Origin: Saprospiraceae bacterium
GTDB taxonomy: Bacteria > Bacteroidota > Bacteroidia > Chitinophagales > Saprospiraceae
Reading direction: 5' to 3'
DNA: 64,000 bases
Assembly: GCA_028280415.1 (NCBI GenBank)
Contig: JANQLV010000003.1
Location: forward strand, 1-64,000
The position numbers were made by a program, and so were the translations under genes. Under the pieces are notes generated by a model, which worked only from the letters and a program-made list of their open reading frames with translations, did no database searches and was not told where the DNA came from. Positions 18,021 through 26,641 of the stretch are shown here, one piece after another (the stretch's first letter is position 1; the number at the start of each line of letters is the position of its first letter).

Positions 18021-19688
18021 TTGAAAAACTCTACTCTTAAACTTTATCCAGCCATATTATTACTATTTCTTTCACCTTTTCTACCAGCGCAGGATTTTAA
18101 TTGTAGTTATATCATAACTTATAAAAGTGAAAATACTTTATCTATTAAGGTAACAGTTGTAGCAAATGAGCTAGAATTAAATGAATTGCTGCTGCCAAAT
18201 GAATGGGATGGTGAAGAAGAATTATACGAGCATATTCAAAACATTAAACCCATATCACCTTCATTAAAAATTGTAAATACAGATAGTCCATATAAGAAAA
18301 AATTAATGGGCACAAATAAATCCGGAGTAGTGTTCCAGTATGATCTGGTATCCGATCTGGCTAAAAAACCAATAATTAAAAGTATGTTTAATCGCCCTTA
18401 TATTTCGGAGAAATACATTTATCTTCTAGGGACTAATTTCTTAGTATTTCCTCATTTCCCTAATACAAGCAGCGGTGATTTTACTTTCGAGTTTAGAAAT
18501 TTTCCAGAAAATTGGTTGTTTGTAAATAGCTACGGAGTCAGCTCTAAAACCAACTATACCGGAACTATTTCAAAAGTGGTTAAGAGTGTTTTTGCTGCTG
18601 GTTCATCTCAATATCTTCAATACAATAAAGAGGTAAATGTGGTTTTATTGGGAAGTTTAAAACTCGATATTAAAGAGATTTCTCAATTTTTGAAAAGTGT
18701 AAAAACACTTATGAACACCATTATTCCTATAAAAAATGAAGGTTTTGTTTTTTTCTATCCAATGGATGATTACCAGATTTCCGGGAGCAAAGGGATGAAC
18801 AGTTTTAGGATGTATATATCTAAGGAGAGTACTGACCTAAACATGGATAAAAAAGAATTACTGGCTCATGAACTTTTTCATTTCCTGAATCCAGGTGAAT
18901 TAGGCACTATTAAAGATGAAACATTATATTGGTTCACGGAGGGATTTACCGATTTTTATGCCAACTGGATTTTATTTCGCATAGAAGAAATTGATTTTAA
19001 AGAGCTGGTAATGAATGCTAATAAGATATTTCATAGATATTATAATTCACCATTTCTTAATATGACTTCAGAAGAAATGATTGTAAAACGCAGAAAATTT
19101 CCAAAAGCACAAAAAATACCGTACCAACAAGGTTTTATTACTGCTTTAAATTGGAATACTAAAATTCATAAGACAACAGGAGGCAATGCTAATTTAGATG
19201 ATTTTATGAGAATGCTTTATGATCTTAGAAAAAGAGTAAAAGATGAATTCCATGAGAAGGATATTGTTGAAGCATTTCAAAAGGTTACTGGATTAGATAT
19301 AAGTTCCGACATAGATAAAATAAAAAAAGGGCTAACATTAGAACCCGTCAAAGGAGCTTTTGGAGAAAATGCATCATTAAAAAAAGTTAGTAAAGCTTCT
19401 TTTGATCCAGGGTTTAATCTTGAAAAGACCTTCGAAACAAGAATAATCACAGGAGTAAATCCCGATGGCCCCGCATATGAAGCGGGTCTAAGAAATGGTC
19501 AAAAATTCAAAGGTGGCGGTATGCTTAAAGAAGCGGATAAATTAGCAGATATCAATATTGAAATAGACGGGAAAGAAAAGAATATTAAATATTACCCGGC
19601 TTCTAAAGAAAAGAAAACCATATGGCAGTTTCAGGTGGTCCATAATAAAAGGCAAAAAGATTCCCCATTAGGAGCAATAAAGAAATAG
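18021..19688 (+). CDS. M61-like secreted metallopeptidase with PDZ domain
   Basis: 555 residues. Start is a TTG at 18021; it is preferred because a full signal peptide (MKNSTLKLYPAILLLFLSPFLPAQ) begins exactly there and the next in-frame ATG lies about 95 residues later. Zinc site HELFHF near residues 283-287 with WFTEGF about 23 residues on supplying the Glu ligand; this arrangement and the N-terminal beta-rich region fit M61 glycyl-aminopeptidase-like gluzincins. Residues about 460-530 read as a PDZ-like domain (GVNPDGPAYEAGLRNGQ). M61 enzymes cut after N-terminal Gly; specificity here is inferred only. AT-rich, stand-alone gene in the accessory stretch. Confidence 0.85.
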   Translation: MKNSTLKLYPAILLLFLSPFLPAQDFNCSYIITYKSENTLSIKVTVVANELELNELLLPNEWDGEEELYEHIQNIKPISPSLKIVNTDSPYKKKLMGTNKSGVVFQYDLVSDLAKKPIIKSMFNRPYISEKYIYLLGTNFLVFPHFPNTSSGDFTFEFRNFPENWLFVNSYGVSSKTNYTGTISKVVKSVFAAGSSQYLQYNKEVNVVLLGSLKLDIKEISQFLKSVKTLMNTIIPIKNEGFVFFYPMDDYQISGSKGMNSFRMYISKESTDLNMDKKELLAHELFHFLNPGELGTIKDETLYWFTEGFTDFYANWILFRIEEIDFKELVMNANKIFHRYYNSPFLNMTSEEMIVKRRKFPKAQKIPYQQGFITALNWNTKIHKTTGGNANLDDFMRMLYDLRKRVKDEFHEKDIVEAFQKVTGLDISSDIDKIKKGLTLEPVKGAFGENASLKKVSKASFDPGFNLEKTFETRIITGVNPDGPAYEAGLRNGQKFKGGGMLKEADKLADINIEIDGKEKNIKYYPASKEKKTIWQFQVVHNKRQKDSPLGAIKK

Positions 19689-20044
19689 TGCAATGAAGTT
19701 TTTACATTTTAGTAATTGACTCCCAGTGGTCATTTTCGCTTTAATATTCTTTTTGTCCAGCTACAGAACCATTAAAACCTGTATGAATTTTTCTGACATC
19801 TCTTTTTTCAACCTCCGAATCCCTTGAAAAGCATTTTTCCACAGAGATCACTTCATAAAGCAAAGACTGGCATCTGATCAAAGGTCTTTTGCGCTCCTGC
19901 TCTCGCAAAAATAACGTGTATAATTTACCCCATCTATTACGAAAGTAAACTTTGGAAGTAGCGCAAAAGATTCGTACTTTGAGTGGGTGGCTATTGCATC
20001 GACATGAGCCGTTCTCGGCAAACAAACAAAAATAGAAAAAGTAA
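19689..20044. other. Intergenic, 356 bases, possible decayed sequence
   Basis: No convincing gene. A 105-codon frame runs leftwards across it but starts inside the next gene's promoter, has no family resemblance that I recognise, and has Cys/Arg-rich composition typical of a chance frame. The stretch is less AT-rich than its neighbours, so it may be the eroded remains of a gene or element. Confidence 0.35.
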
Positions 20045-21007
20045 ATGGACAGCATCACCCAAGGAGTATTAGGGGCAGCGATTGGAGAAGCAATTCTTGG
20101 AAAAGAAATCGGGAATAACGGTCTAATACTTGGAGCAGTGGTAGCAACCGTTCCCGACCTTGATGTAGTGCTGTACTTATTCTACGACAAATTCGACATG
20201 CTAAGCATTCACAGGGGATTTAGTCACTCAATTGCATTTAGTATTTTAGGAGCATTACTGATAACATTTGTGCTAAGCAAAATTAAATGGCTTCAGAAGA
20301 CTAGATTCCGAATGCTCCTACTATTTACCTGGTTATGCCTTTTTACACATATACTTTTAGATACCTTTACGGCTTATGGAACCCAATTATTTTTACCCTT
20401 TAGCAATAGCAGGTTAGGTTTCGATAGCATCAACGTAGTGGACCCGGTTTATACCATTCCTTTAATTATTGGGCTGGTTTTGAGTATAAGGGTATCCAAA
20501 TCGCAGGATAAAAGATCAAAATTCAATAACTATGGGCTGCTAATTAGTTCGCTATATCTACTATTCACATTGATAAATAAGGAAATAGTAAAAACTGATG
20601 TTTCGACCCGGTTAGCTAAGCAAAATATAGAATACAACTCTTTGTTAACAATGCCTGTCGGAATAGCAAATATTAATTGGTACGGAGTGGCAAAAGGAAG
20701 AGACAGTATTTTCATGCTTAAATATTCAATGCTTTCCAATGAAGATCATTCCATCGAATCTTTTCCAATAAATGAAGAATACCTGAATCAAATTGATAAA
20801 AAAGTTGCTGATAAAATGCGTTGGTTTGCCAAAGGGTTTTATACCGTTGAGAAAGAAAATGGAAAGATTAGAATTTATAATTTGCAAGTTGATATGAGAG
20901 GAATCGTAAAAGTTGGAGACAAAAAAGCCCCAACTGCAGGCTACTTTGAAATCTCGAATCGAAATGGAAAAACAGAATTTTCTTCTGGAAGCATAAAGCA
21001 TAAATGA
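20045..21007 (+). CDS. YdjM-like membrane-bound metal-dependent hydrolase (DUF457)
   Basis: 320 residues. N-terminal 180 residues are membrane-embedded and carry the family's His/Asp pattern: DSITQGVLGAAIGE at the start, VPDLDVV near residue 40, HRGFSHS near 58-64, and HILLDTFTAYGT near 103-114. These match the YdjM/YfhO-type inner membrane hydrolases, of which E. coli ydjM is SOS induced. The C-terminal 140 residues are soluble, beta-rich and specific to Bacteroidota versions. Enzymatic substrate is unknown; phospholipase-C-like chemistry has been suggested from the ligand pattern. Followed 27 bases later by element E4. Confidence 0.85.
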   Translation: MDSITQGVLGAAIGEAILGKEIGNNGLILGAVVATVPDLDVVLYLFYDKFDMLSIHRGFSHSIAFSILGALLITFVLSKIKWLQKTRFRMLLLFTWLCLFTHILLDTFTAYGTQLFLPFSNSRLGFDSINVVDPVYTIPLIIGLVLSIRVSKSQDKRSKFNNYGLLISSLYLLFTLINKEIVKTDVSTRLAKQNIEYNSLLTMPVGIANINWYGVAKGRDSIFMLKYSMLSNEDHSIESFPINEEYLNQIDKKVADKMRWFAKGFYTVEKENGKIRIYNLQVDMRGIVKVGDKKAPTAGYFEISNRNGKTEFSSGSIKHK

Positions 21008-21033
21008 ATTGAATCAAAAAGAAATCAGCCGAG

Positions 21034-21130
21034 AACAAAGTGCAAAACAGTAATAGTTCTTATATGCGATACAGTTCTCTGCACCAGACCCTTAACTGTG
21101 ATACTCTTATAAAGAAACGTTATTAACGTT
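21034..21130 (+). repeat. Structured element E4
   Basis: Begins with AACAAAGTGC (21034-21043), 27 bases after the YdjM-like stop. An inner stem is ACAGTT (21071-21076) with AACTGT (21094-21099), flanked by loosely complementary TTCTTATA and TATAAAGAA, and the right end is the palindrome AACGTT (21125-21130). About 97 bases, in the attC size range, but the pairing is weaker than in E1. Confidence 0.45.
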
Positions 21131-21182
21131 CTTGAGGGAACGATAGGGAAAATAAATCTCAAAATGAACAAAAAACAAGAAA

Positions 21183-21539
21183 ATGGTAAACGAAATTTCA
21201 ATGCAAATAGGAAGTATTTTAGGCCCTGTACTAATGATTCTTTCATCCTCGGAATATCTGAATTTTAAAATTTGGAAAGACGTCGCCCCAACTGTGGTAG
21301 CCTTAAATGGATTGGTTTTAGTAATATGCGGATTAATAATTGTTAGATTTCATAATTTTTGGGATCCGAACTGGACTTTAATTATAACCATTTTAGGATG
21401 GTTAATATTTTTAGCTGGAGTCTTTAGGCTATTTGTTCCAAATGCGAAGCAAGCAAAGAAAAGTACTTTTTCAACAATCTTTTTATTAATTCTTTTTATG
21501 ATTGGAGCTTTTATAAGCTATAAAAGCTATATCAATTGA
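21183..21539 (+). CDS. Small integral membrane protein, unknown function
   Basis: 118 residues with three to four predicted membrane helices: residues about 5-20, 38-55, 63-82 and 96-114, joined by short loops; a basic loop (NAKQAKKST) precedes the last helix, suggesting both it and the C-terminal tail orientation. No catalytic motif is visible. AT-rich accessory gene between elements E4 and the second DinB gene. Similar small membrane proteins are common passengers in gene cassettes, but no function can be named. Confidence 0.65.
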   Translation: MVNEISMQIGSILGPVLMILSSSEYLNFKIWKDVAPTVVALNGLVLVICGLIIVRFHNFWDPNWTLIITILGWLIFLAGVFRLFVPNAKQAKKSTFSTIFLLILFMIGAFISYKSYIN

Positions 21540-21686
21540 TTTTATTAAATGAGATAGGAAATAAAAAAGAAATAATATAATAATTATAATTATATTTGCA
21601 TATAATCTTCATACCGGCAAAAGCTGGTCACATTGCTTATGGGAGCCATTTAGGTGCAGTGAAAAATTAAAAATCTATGACCAGAA

Positions 21687-22184
21687 ATGGAATTTTCAGA
21701 AATTCAATCTTTTATAAAGTATTATTCTAAAATAAAACAAAGAACTATAAGGTTATTTGATTTTATACCTCCAGATAAAATTGAATGGACTTACCAAGAT
21801 GGAAAGTTCACAATCGGAGACATTATAAGACACTTGGCAAATATTGAAAGATACATGTATGCTGAAAATGTACAATTAAAGGAGAGTACATACAATGGCT
21901 GCGGGATAGAATTCGCAGAAGGTTATCAAAACGTTGTAGATTATTATAAAAGGATGCATGCAGAATCCTCAGAAATATTTTTGACTCTGAGCCCGGAAGA
22001 TTTATTAAAAAAATGCAAAACTCCTGCCGGCATTGAAATTACTATATGGAAATGGTTACGTGCGATGATTGAACATGAAGTGCATCACAGAGGTCAACTG
22101 TATATGTATTTGGCAATGCTTGGGATTAAAACTCCTCCGGTTTTTGGTTTAACTTCCGAAGAAGTTATCGACAAAAGTATCTAA
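21687..22184 (+). CDS. DinB family protein
   Basis: 165 residues, four-helix bundle with the full metal site: His in IIRHLANIER near residue 49 and HEVHHRGQL near 132-137. This is the most canonical of the two DinB proteins in the window. Relatives use the metal to activate a low-molecular-weight thiol; here the role is unassigned. A TATATTTG string at 21591-21598 fits the Bacteroidota -7 box, but no -33 TTTG is at the right distance. Followed 13 bases later by element E5. Confidence 0.9.
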   Translation: MEFSEIQSFIKYYSKIKQRTIRLFDFIPPDKIEWTYQDGKFTIGDIIRHLANIERYMYAENVQLKESTYNGCGIEFAEGYQNVVDYYKRMHAESSEIFLTLSPEDLLKKCKTPAGIEITIWKWLRAMIEHEVHHRGQLYMYLAMLGIKTPPVFGLTSEEVIDKSI

Positions 22185-22196
22185 AAACAGGAATGT

Positions 22197-22265
22197 GCCT
22201 AACAGCCTGTAACACATTCATAGAGCCTGTATAGCACGCTACCATTATTTATACGGAGCGTTGGC
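22197..22265 (+). repeat. attC-like structured element E5
   Basis: Left end GCCTAACAGCCTGTA (22197-22211) pairs with right end TACGGAGCGTTGGC (22252-22265) through a stem interrupted by unpaired single bases on one strand. That is the extrahelical-base feature by which integrases choose the attC strand. The left core GCCTAAC matches RYYYAAC exactly; the right core GTTGGCG misses GTTRRRY by one base. 69 bases long, 13 bases after the DinB stop. Confidence 0.5.
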
Positions 22266-22304
22266 GATCAGAAATAAATATTTATTAAATAACCCCAAAG
22301 TAAA

Positions 22305-23567
22305 ATGAATAGAACCGATAAATGGGAATATCTATACGATAAAACCCAACAGCTAACTAAACCATTTTCTGTGGACAATTTATTGTCCGATAAAGAGATA
22401 ATCGATTTAGAAAAAACCGTTATTAAGATTTTGAATACTTTTTTAGATAGAGGAGAATTGCATAAGGGTATTAAGGTTTACGTGGACAAAATTCTTAAAA
22501 ACGAAGTTGTTCAGAAGATGGTAACAATAAGGCCCCGGCAAAATGAATCATTAAAGGAATGGACCAACAAGATATTTGGCGAAGATAAATTTGGAATTGT
22601 TTTTAATAGTCTGGAAGCATACGATAACAAAATAGGGGAAGACATGTGTTCAATTGTGGCGCCATTAATTAAAAAAGCCGGCTTACCCCTGGGTGGATTA
22701 TCCTTCTTGTTCTTTATGGGGAATTATGGTTTTACTCCTTTTGGGATTCATAAAGAAGCAATAGGAGAAGAAGGGTTTCTCTTTCATTTAGGACCTGCGA
22801 AAAAAGAATTTTATGCCTGGGATGATGAAAAACTAAACACCATTAAACACAATACAATAGTCTTTCATGATGAGATAAACAAAATGTTACCTTCTTCTAA
22901 AAAATATATATTAAACCCTGGTTCTCTCATGTTTATACCTCATCAGGTTTACCATATAGCAAATAGCGAAGAATTTTCTTTAAGTATTGTTATGGATTAC
23001 ATTAATCCTTCCAAGAATTATTTGGAAAAAAAATTAGCAACAGAAATTATTAATCAAGAGCTATCGCAAAATGAAAGAAGCACCTATTTAGAACCGATTA
23101 AAAACAATAACAAGGATAGAAACTCATTAAACTATTTAGATGTCGAATCAATAATGACAAAATTTAGAGATGCTTTTGACAAAAAAGTTTTAATGTTAAA
23201 AAGTAATGGTGGCTTATTGAAGCAGTCAATTAAAAACAAGTCAAAAGTTTTGCCTAATAATGAATTCAGGTTAAAAGGGAAAAAAGTATTTCCCATTTAT
23301 CTACTTGAGCTGGACAAAAAGAATACGATAATTTTTGCAAGAGGGAATGAAATAATTAAAAAATCAAATCCTAATTTAGTAAACATAATATCAAGTCTGA
23401 ATAAAGGGGAAATTCTGACCTTTGAATCTTTAAAAAATTATTTTTTACCGGAGTGGGATTTAATTGAGATTTACAGTTTTGTTAATGAACTATTAACGAT
23501 TGAAGCGATTGACGTTATTGAAGTAAAAAAGAGCATTAATAAAATACAAACCGTCGATGCCTACTAA
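22305..23567 (+). CDS. JmjC/RoxA-like 2-oxoglutarate oxygenase
   Basis: 420 residues, cytosolic. A double-stranded beta-helix core lies at about 110-235: GIHKEAIGEEGF gives the HxE metal pair near residues 149-151 and PGSLMFIPHQVYH gives the distal His near 216. This matches JmjC-type ribosomal oxygenases (RoxA/YcfD, MINA/NO66) that hydroxylate His or Arg in ribosomal proteins. As in those, a C-terminal winged-helix-like region follows (about 325-405). A homologous role in translation is plausible. Peptide-natural-product tailoring is the alternative, though no precursor or transporter is adjacent. AT-rich and free-standing. Confidence 0.7.
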   Translation: MNRTDKWEYLYDKTQQLTKPFSVDNLLSDKEIIDLEKTVIKILNTFLDRGELHKGIKVYVDKILKNEVVQKMVTIRPRQNESLKEWTNKIFGEDKFGIVFNSLEAYDNKIGEDMCSIVAPLIKKAGLPLGGLSFLFFMGNYGFTPFGIHKEAIGEEGFLFHLGPAKKEFYAWDDEKLNTIKHNTIVFHDEINKMLPSSKKYILNPGSLMFIPHQVYHIANSEEFSLSIVMDYINPSKNYLEKKLATEIINQELSQNERSTYLEPIKNNNKDRNSLNYLDVESIMTKFRDAFDKKVLMLKSNGGLLKQSIKNKSKVLPNNEFRLKGKKVFPIYLLELDKKNTIIFARGNEIIKKSNPNLVNIISSLNKGEILTFESLKNYFLPEWDLIEIYSFVNELLTIEAIDVIEVKKSINKIQTVDAY

Positions 23568-23687
23568 AGGTGGGCATATCATATATAAAATGCGCTGCAA
23601 GCTAAAATCTGAATTTAAACAGGAAAGATCAATAAGGGTATCGAAGCTAAATCACTTGAATAGACAGTATCCTAAAAAAAGCGTTAA

Positions 23688-24887
23688 CTATTTTTGATGA
23701 ATTCGCAATCTTTCAAAATACCTGGCATTTTCTGCCAGCTCTGATTTCAATACGTAAATAGAATCCAGTTGGGTAAGTTCTAAAAATTCCTTCATCCAGA
23801 CAAAGTCAAAACTATATGCACCATTTAGTTCAACACCTGCAAAATCAGCATCTTTATTAAATTCTATACCGGAAATATCCGTTTCCTTTAATTTTAAATT
23901 TTTTAATTGAGCATTTCTAAATTTTGCCTTTTCCAAAACAGCAGTATTGATTTCTGCTCCTTGCAAATCACTGTTCCAAAAAGAACAACCTTGCAGATTA
24001 GCATTATTCAATTTAACACCTTGCAAATTGCAACTCGCTAATGCACCATCTTCAAAACTGGAATACTGAAGGTCAATATTGGAAAAATTGGCTTGAACAA
24101 ATTTCTTTCCATTACAGTCAGCATATTGAAAATCGCCTTTATTACATATTTCAAGGAAGTCATTCGGAGCAATTTTTTCTTTGTATAAAAAATACAACAT
24201 ATAACCTCTTTCGGGGCTTAAATTGTCGAATAATAATTGATAGGGTTTACAATATAGAGTGAAGTTAATAATACTGGCTTTTAATTCATCTGATAATTCT
24301 CTTAGCGAATTGGAAGGGTTTGATAACTGTTCTCTGATCCTCTTTTTTACAGAATTGATCATTTTTTTTCGGTTCCTTCTTTCTTTCTTTTCTGCTTCAA
24401 TAGTAGGTGGTTCAACCTTTGTTTGAAGCGAGGACAATTGTTTTTCCAAATCCTCTTTAAAAGTTAATGTTTGTGCTCCTAAAGAACTAATTTCATTTTG
24501 CATTAATTGCCCGCTTTGAACCAGTTCAAGCCCCTGATCTTGTAATTTCTCAGTTTTTACACCCAGGAAAAATGTTTGGAAAATCAGTGCAACAATAGGT
24601 AATATAGTAGCTATTTTTGCAATAGTTGAAGACAAGTGAGTTATCCGATTTGCCAAGAATTTCCCCTTTTTCCATAAAGCAGAACCGGATGGAACAGCTT
24701 TTTCCTCGGATTCATTTTGTCCACTGTCAAGTGAACTGTTTATTTCTTCTCCTTTCAACAAAGAAACAATTTCATTCTTTGAAACTTTTAAATCCGGGAG
24801 TTTTTTTCGGATTATTCCTGCTAACTCTTCAGCTTTTTCGGTAATGTCATGGCTTTTTTCCTTTGATTGCTTCTCTTTATTTTCCAT
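23688..24887 (-). CDS. Membrane-anchored pentapeptide-repeat protein
   Basis: About 399 residues; I prefer the ATG at 24887 (MENKEKQ) to the in-frame one at 24908, though neither is decisive. Order of parts: charged N-terminus to about 80, one membrane helix near 90-115 (AKIATILPIVALIFQTFF), a coiled coil of about 60 residues, a basic stretch, a helical region, then about 18 pentapeptide repeats at 255-365 of the A(D/N)LXX type (QANFS, LQYSS, VKLNN, ANLQG, CSFWN, SDLQG). The repeats form a square beta-helix that serves as a protein-protein surface. No Qnr-like loops are seen. Likely a scaffold on the cytosolic membrane face. Confidence 0.8.
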   Translation of the reverse strand: MENKEKQSKEKSHDITEKAEELAGIIRKKLPDLKVSKNEIVSLLKGEEINSSLDSGQNESEEKAVPSGSALWKKGKFLANRITHLSSTIAKIATILPIVALIFQTFFLGVKTEKLQDQGLELVQSGQLMQNEISSLGAQTLTFKEDLEKQLSSLQTKVEPPTIEAEKKERRNRKKMINSVKKRIREQLSNPSNSLRELSDELKASIINFTLYCKPYQLLFDNLSPERGYMLYFLYKEKIAPNDFLEICNKGDFQYADCNGKKFVQANFSNIDLQYSSFEDGALASCNLQGVKLNNANLQGCSFWNSDLQGAEINTAVLEKAKFRNAQLKNLKLKETDISGIEFNKDADFAGVELNGAYSFDFVWMKEFLELTQLDSIYVLKSELAENARYFERLRIHQK

Positions 24888-25154
24888 TAGATGATCTTGG
24901 GTTATCACATATAGCTAATTTACATAAATTATTCTAACCTGTAATAAAATTTGAAAAACTACAGGCAAAGAAAATACTAATGCGACAGAACAATAGCTAA
25001 AAGTTGATAGTCTCAGCCTGCTTCAATAGGTAATTTTACGATTTGAGATTCAACACAGTATAGACAGAAGCAACCGGGAAGTGCAGGACCTTGCAGAAGG
25101 CAAAAGAACGACGGATGAATGGAACAAGGATGAATAGCTTTATATGCTCCCTAA

Positions 25155-25421
25155 ATTCCTGATCTGCTTAGTGATGTGTTGAATAGGCATATTTCAGACC
25201 ACTGTGAGGAAGGACAGTACCACTTATTTGATGCAGATGGTAACATAGTACAATTCGCCAACTTGAACGAAGAGCAATATCAATAAATTCAAATGAGCCC
25301 TTTACCGAAAGGTCATTACTATATTCAAGTCGCTCTGAACGGAAATTGATAGGTAGAAACCGCATTCAATGCCGGTCCATCTCTAGTACAAGGCCAAAAT
25401 AAATTCGCTTTTGCCAAATAA
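25155..25421 (+). pseudogene. Decayed gene end, T9SS-sorting-domain-like
   Basis: One frame reads coherently for about 89 codons across three internal stops (TAA 25284, TGA 25347, TAG 25350) and ends at TAA 25419. It includes QYHLFDADGNIVQ, then MSPLPKGHYYIQVALNG, then VETAFN. The order of a D-x-D-G-N strand, an LPKG turn and YYIQV is that of a T9SS C-terminal sorting domain. Upstream coding sequence can be followed weakly to about 25060 with frame changes. The parent gene is not recognisable. Element E6 lies 11 bases after the terminal stop, showing the usual gene-element spacing even after decay. Confidence 0.6.
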
Positions 25422-25431
25422 ACAAAAGCCC

Positions 25432-25494
25432 AACAAAGTGTTAAAGGCCGATACCCGATAAACACTGCTACATCATATATGCGGAGTGCTAACC
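25432..25494 (+). repeat. Structured element E6
   Basis: Begins with AACAAAGTG (25432-25440) 11 bases after the pseudogene stop. AGTGTT (25437-25442) pairs with AACACT (25461-25466), and the right end is GAGTGCTAACC. 63 bases. Same placement as E1, E3, E4 and E5; core ends are degenerate. Confidence 0.45.
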
Positions 25495-25531
25495 TATCAG
25501 TAACCTACAATCGATAATGGATATAAATCCT

Positions 25532-26344
25532 CTACAACTTTAGAAACCTGGCAGTACTATTAAATCCATTATTATCCCATATTGACAAAAAATAAATACC
25601 ACCTTTCAAATCTTCACAATCAATCTTTTGGATAGGCTCTTCATTATTGGAAACCTCTTCAATTAATTGTCCATTGCTACTATAAATCTGCACCATAGCA
25701 ATAGATTGCTTATCAATACTTTCTAAATATAAACGATCACGAGCTGGATTCGGGTATATTCTATAGGAGCTGGATTCCGGTATTTCAAGGACAGAAGTAG
25801 TTGTATTATCGACTAAAAAAAATCCGGTATCAGGAAGATCGTCATAAATAGTTCTATTATTTACATCACTATCAAAAGTAGAAGCACCAAGAATCAGATT
25901 AAATTTGCCATCCGCATCTAAATTAGACAATTTCATATTGACAATTATGGTAGAATCATTATCTCCAAAAGTACTGGTATGATTCAAATTGTTATTAGAG
26001 AAACCGTACAGTAAATCGGGCTGTATGAAATTCCGATTAACTGTAAAGACGACTTCGGGTAATAAATCCATATTACCGGAACTATTCCAGTTTAATCCGT
26101 TTTCCGGAACTAAATCTGTATCGATTCCAAATACGATTCCAAGATCACCAGGTAAACTGGTATGCAAGTCTATTTTAAACCAGAGGCTATCCGCTGATTC
26201 GTCAATGGCATAAGAAATAGCGCGCAAGTCTGAAATACCGCTGACTGTAGGATCACCTTCTGCATCTACACCTAGTAATGTAAAATCTTGAGCAATTGAT
26301 ATACTGGAAACAAACAACATCAGGATTAGGAATGTTTTTTTCAT
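25532..26344 (-). CDS. Secreted protein with T9SS sorting domain
   Basis: About 270 residues. I start at the ATG at 26344, which opens the signal peptide (MKKTFLILMLFVSSISIAQ); the frame runs on to 26389. The body (residues about 20-185) is a beta-rich unknown domain with DGKFNLILGASTFDSD and many Asp/Asn turns, similar in texture to carbohydrate-binding or adhesin-like modules. Residues about 190-270 are a T9SS type A sorting domain (YRIYPNPARDRLYLES, VQIYSSNGQL, GGIYFLSI, ending ARFLKL). Expected at the cell surface or in the medium. Its function is not recognised. Confidence 0.85.
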   Translation of the reverse strand: MKKTFLILMLFVSSISIAQDFTLLGVDAEGDPTVSGISDLRAISYAIDESADSLWFKIDLHTSLPGDLGIVFGIDTDLVPENGLNWNSSGNMDLLPEVVFTVNRNFIQPDLLYGFSNNNLNHTSTFGDNDSTIIVNMKLSNLDADGKFNLILGASTFDSDVNNRTIYDDLPDTGFFLVDNTTTSVLEIPESSSYRIYPNPARDRLYLESIDKQSIAMVQIYSSNGQLIEEVSNNEEPIQKIDCEDLKGGIYFLSIWDNNGFNSTARFLKL

Positions 26345-26526
26345 ATAGTTGTGATTAAAAAATTGATAATAATTGAATTTGTTTTTCATCTTATCACACG
26401 AATTATTCCGGGCAATGGTTGGTGGCTAGTATAAGAATTATGTAAAATTTTGGGTGATCTCATTTCATTCATAAATTATTATCTTAACTTATGAATCTTT
26501 CAATATCAATTGATAAAAGATTCCAT

Positions 26527-26600
26527 CACTAACAAAGTGCGGAATGAGCAAAGGCTCCGTTCGCCTGCCACCTTGGCTGTACAGTGCCCCGACTGCAATA
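26527..26600 (+). repeat. Structured element E7 before PEP carboxylase
   Basis: CACT-AACAA-AGTG (26527-26539) opens the element and includes AACAAAGTGC (26531-26540). Then GAGC-aaag-GCTC (26546-26558 region) forms a second hairpin, with further GC-rich sequence to about 26600. No intact + strand gene precedes it; the neighbour on the left starts leftwards at 26344. It marks the right border of the accessory stretch. Confidence 0.4.
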
Positions 26601-26641
26601 AACAGAAAATATAAACCATATCGGAAAAAATAGTTAGTTAA

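Noticed and set aside
19741..20058. 105-codon leftward frame
   Set aside because: It overlaps the start of the YdjM-like gene, has Cys/Arg-rich chance-like composition and no recognisable domain.
22305..24887. JmjC-like and pentapeptide-repeat genes as a RiPP cluster
   Set aside because: No precursor peptide, leader peptidase or transporter is next to them, and the two genes are convergent, so no cluster is supported.
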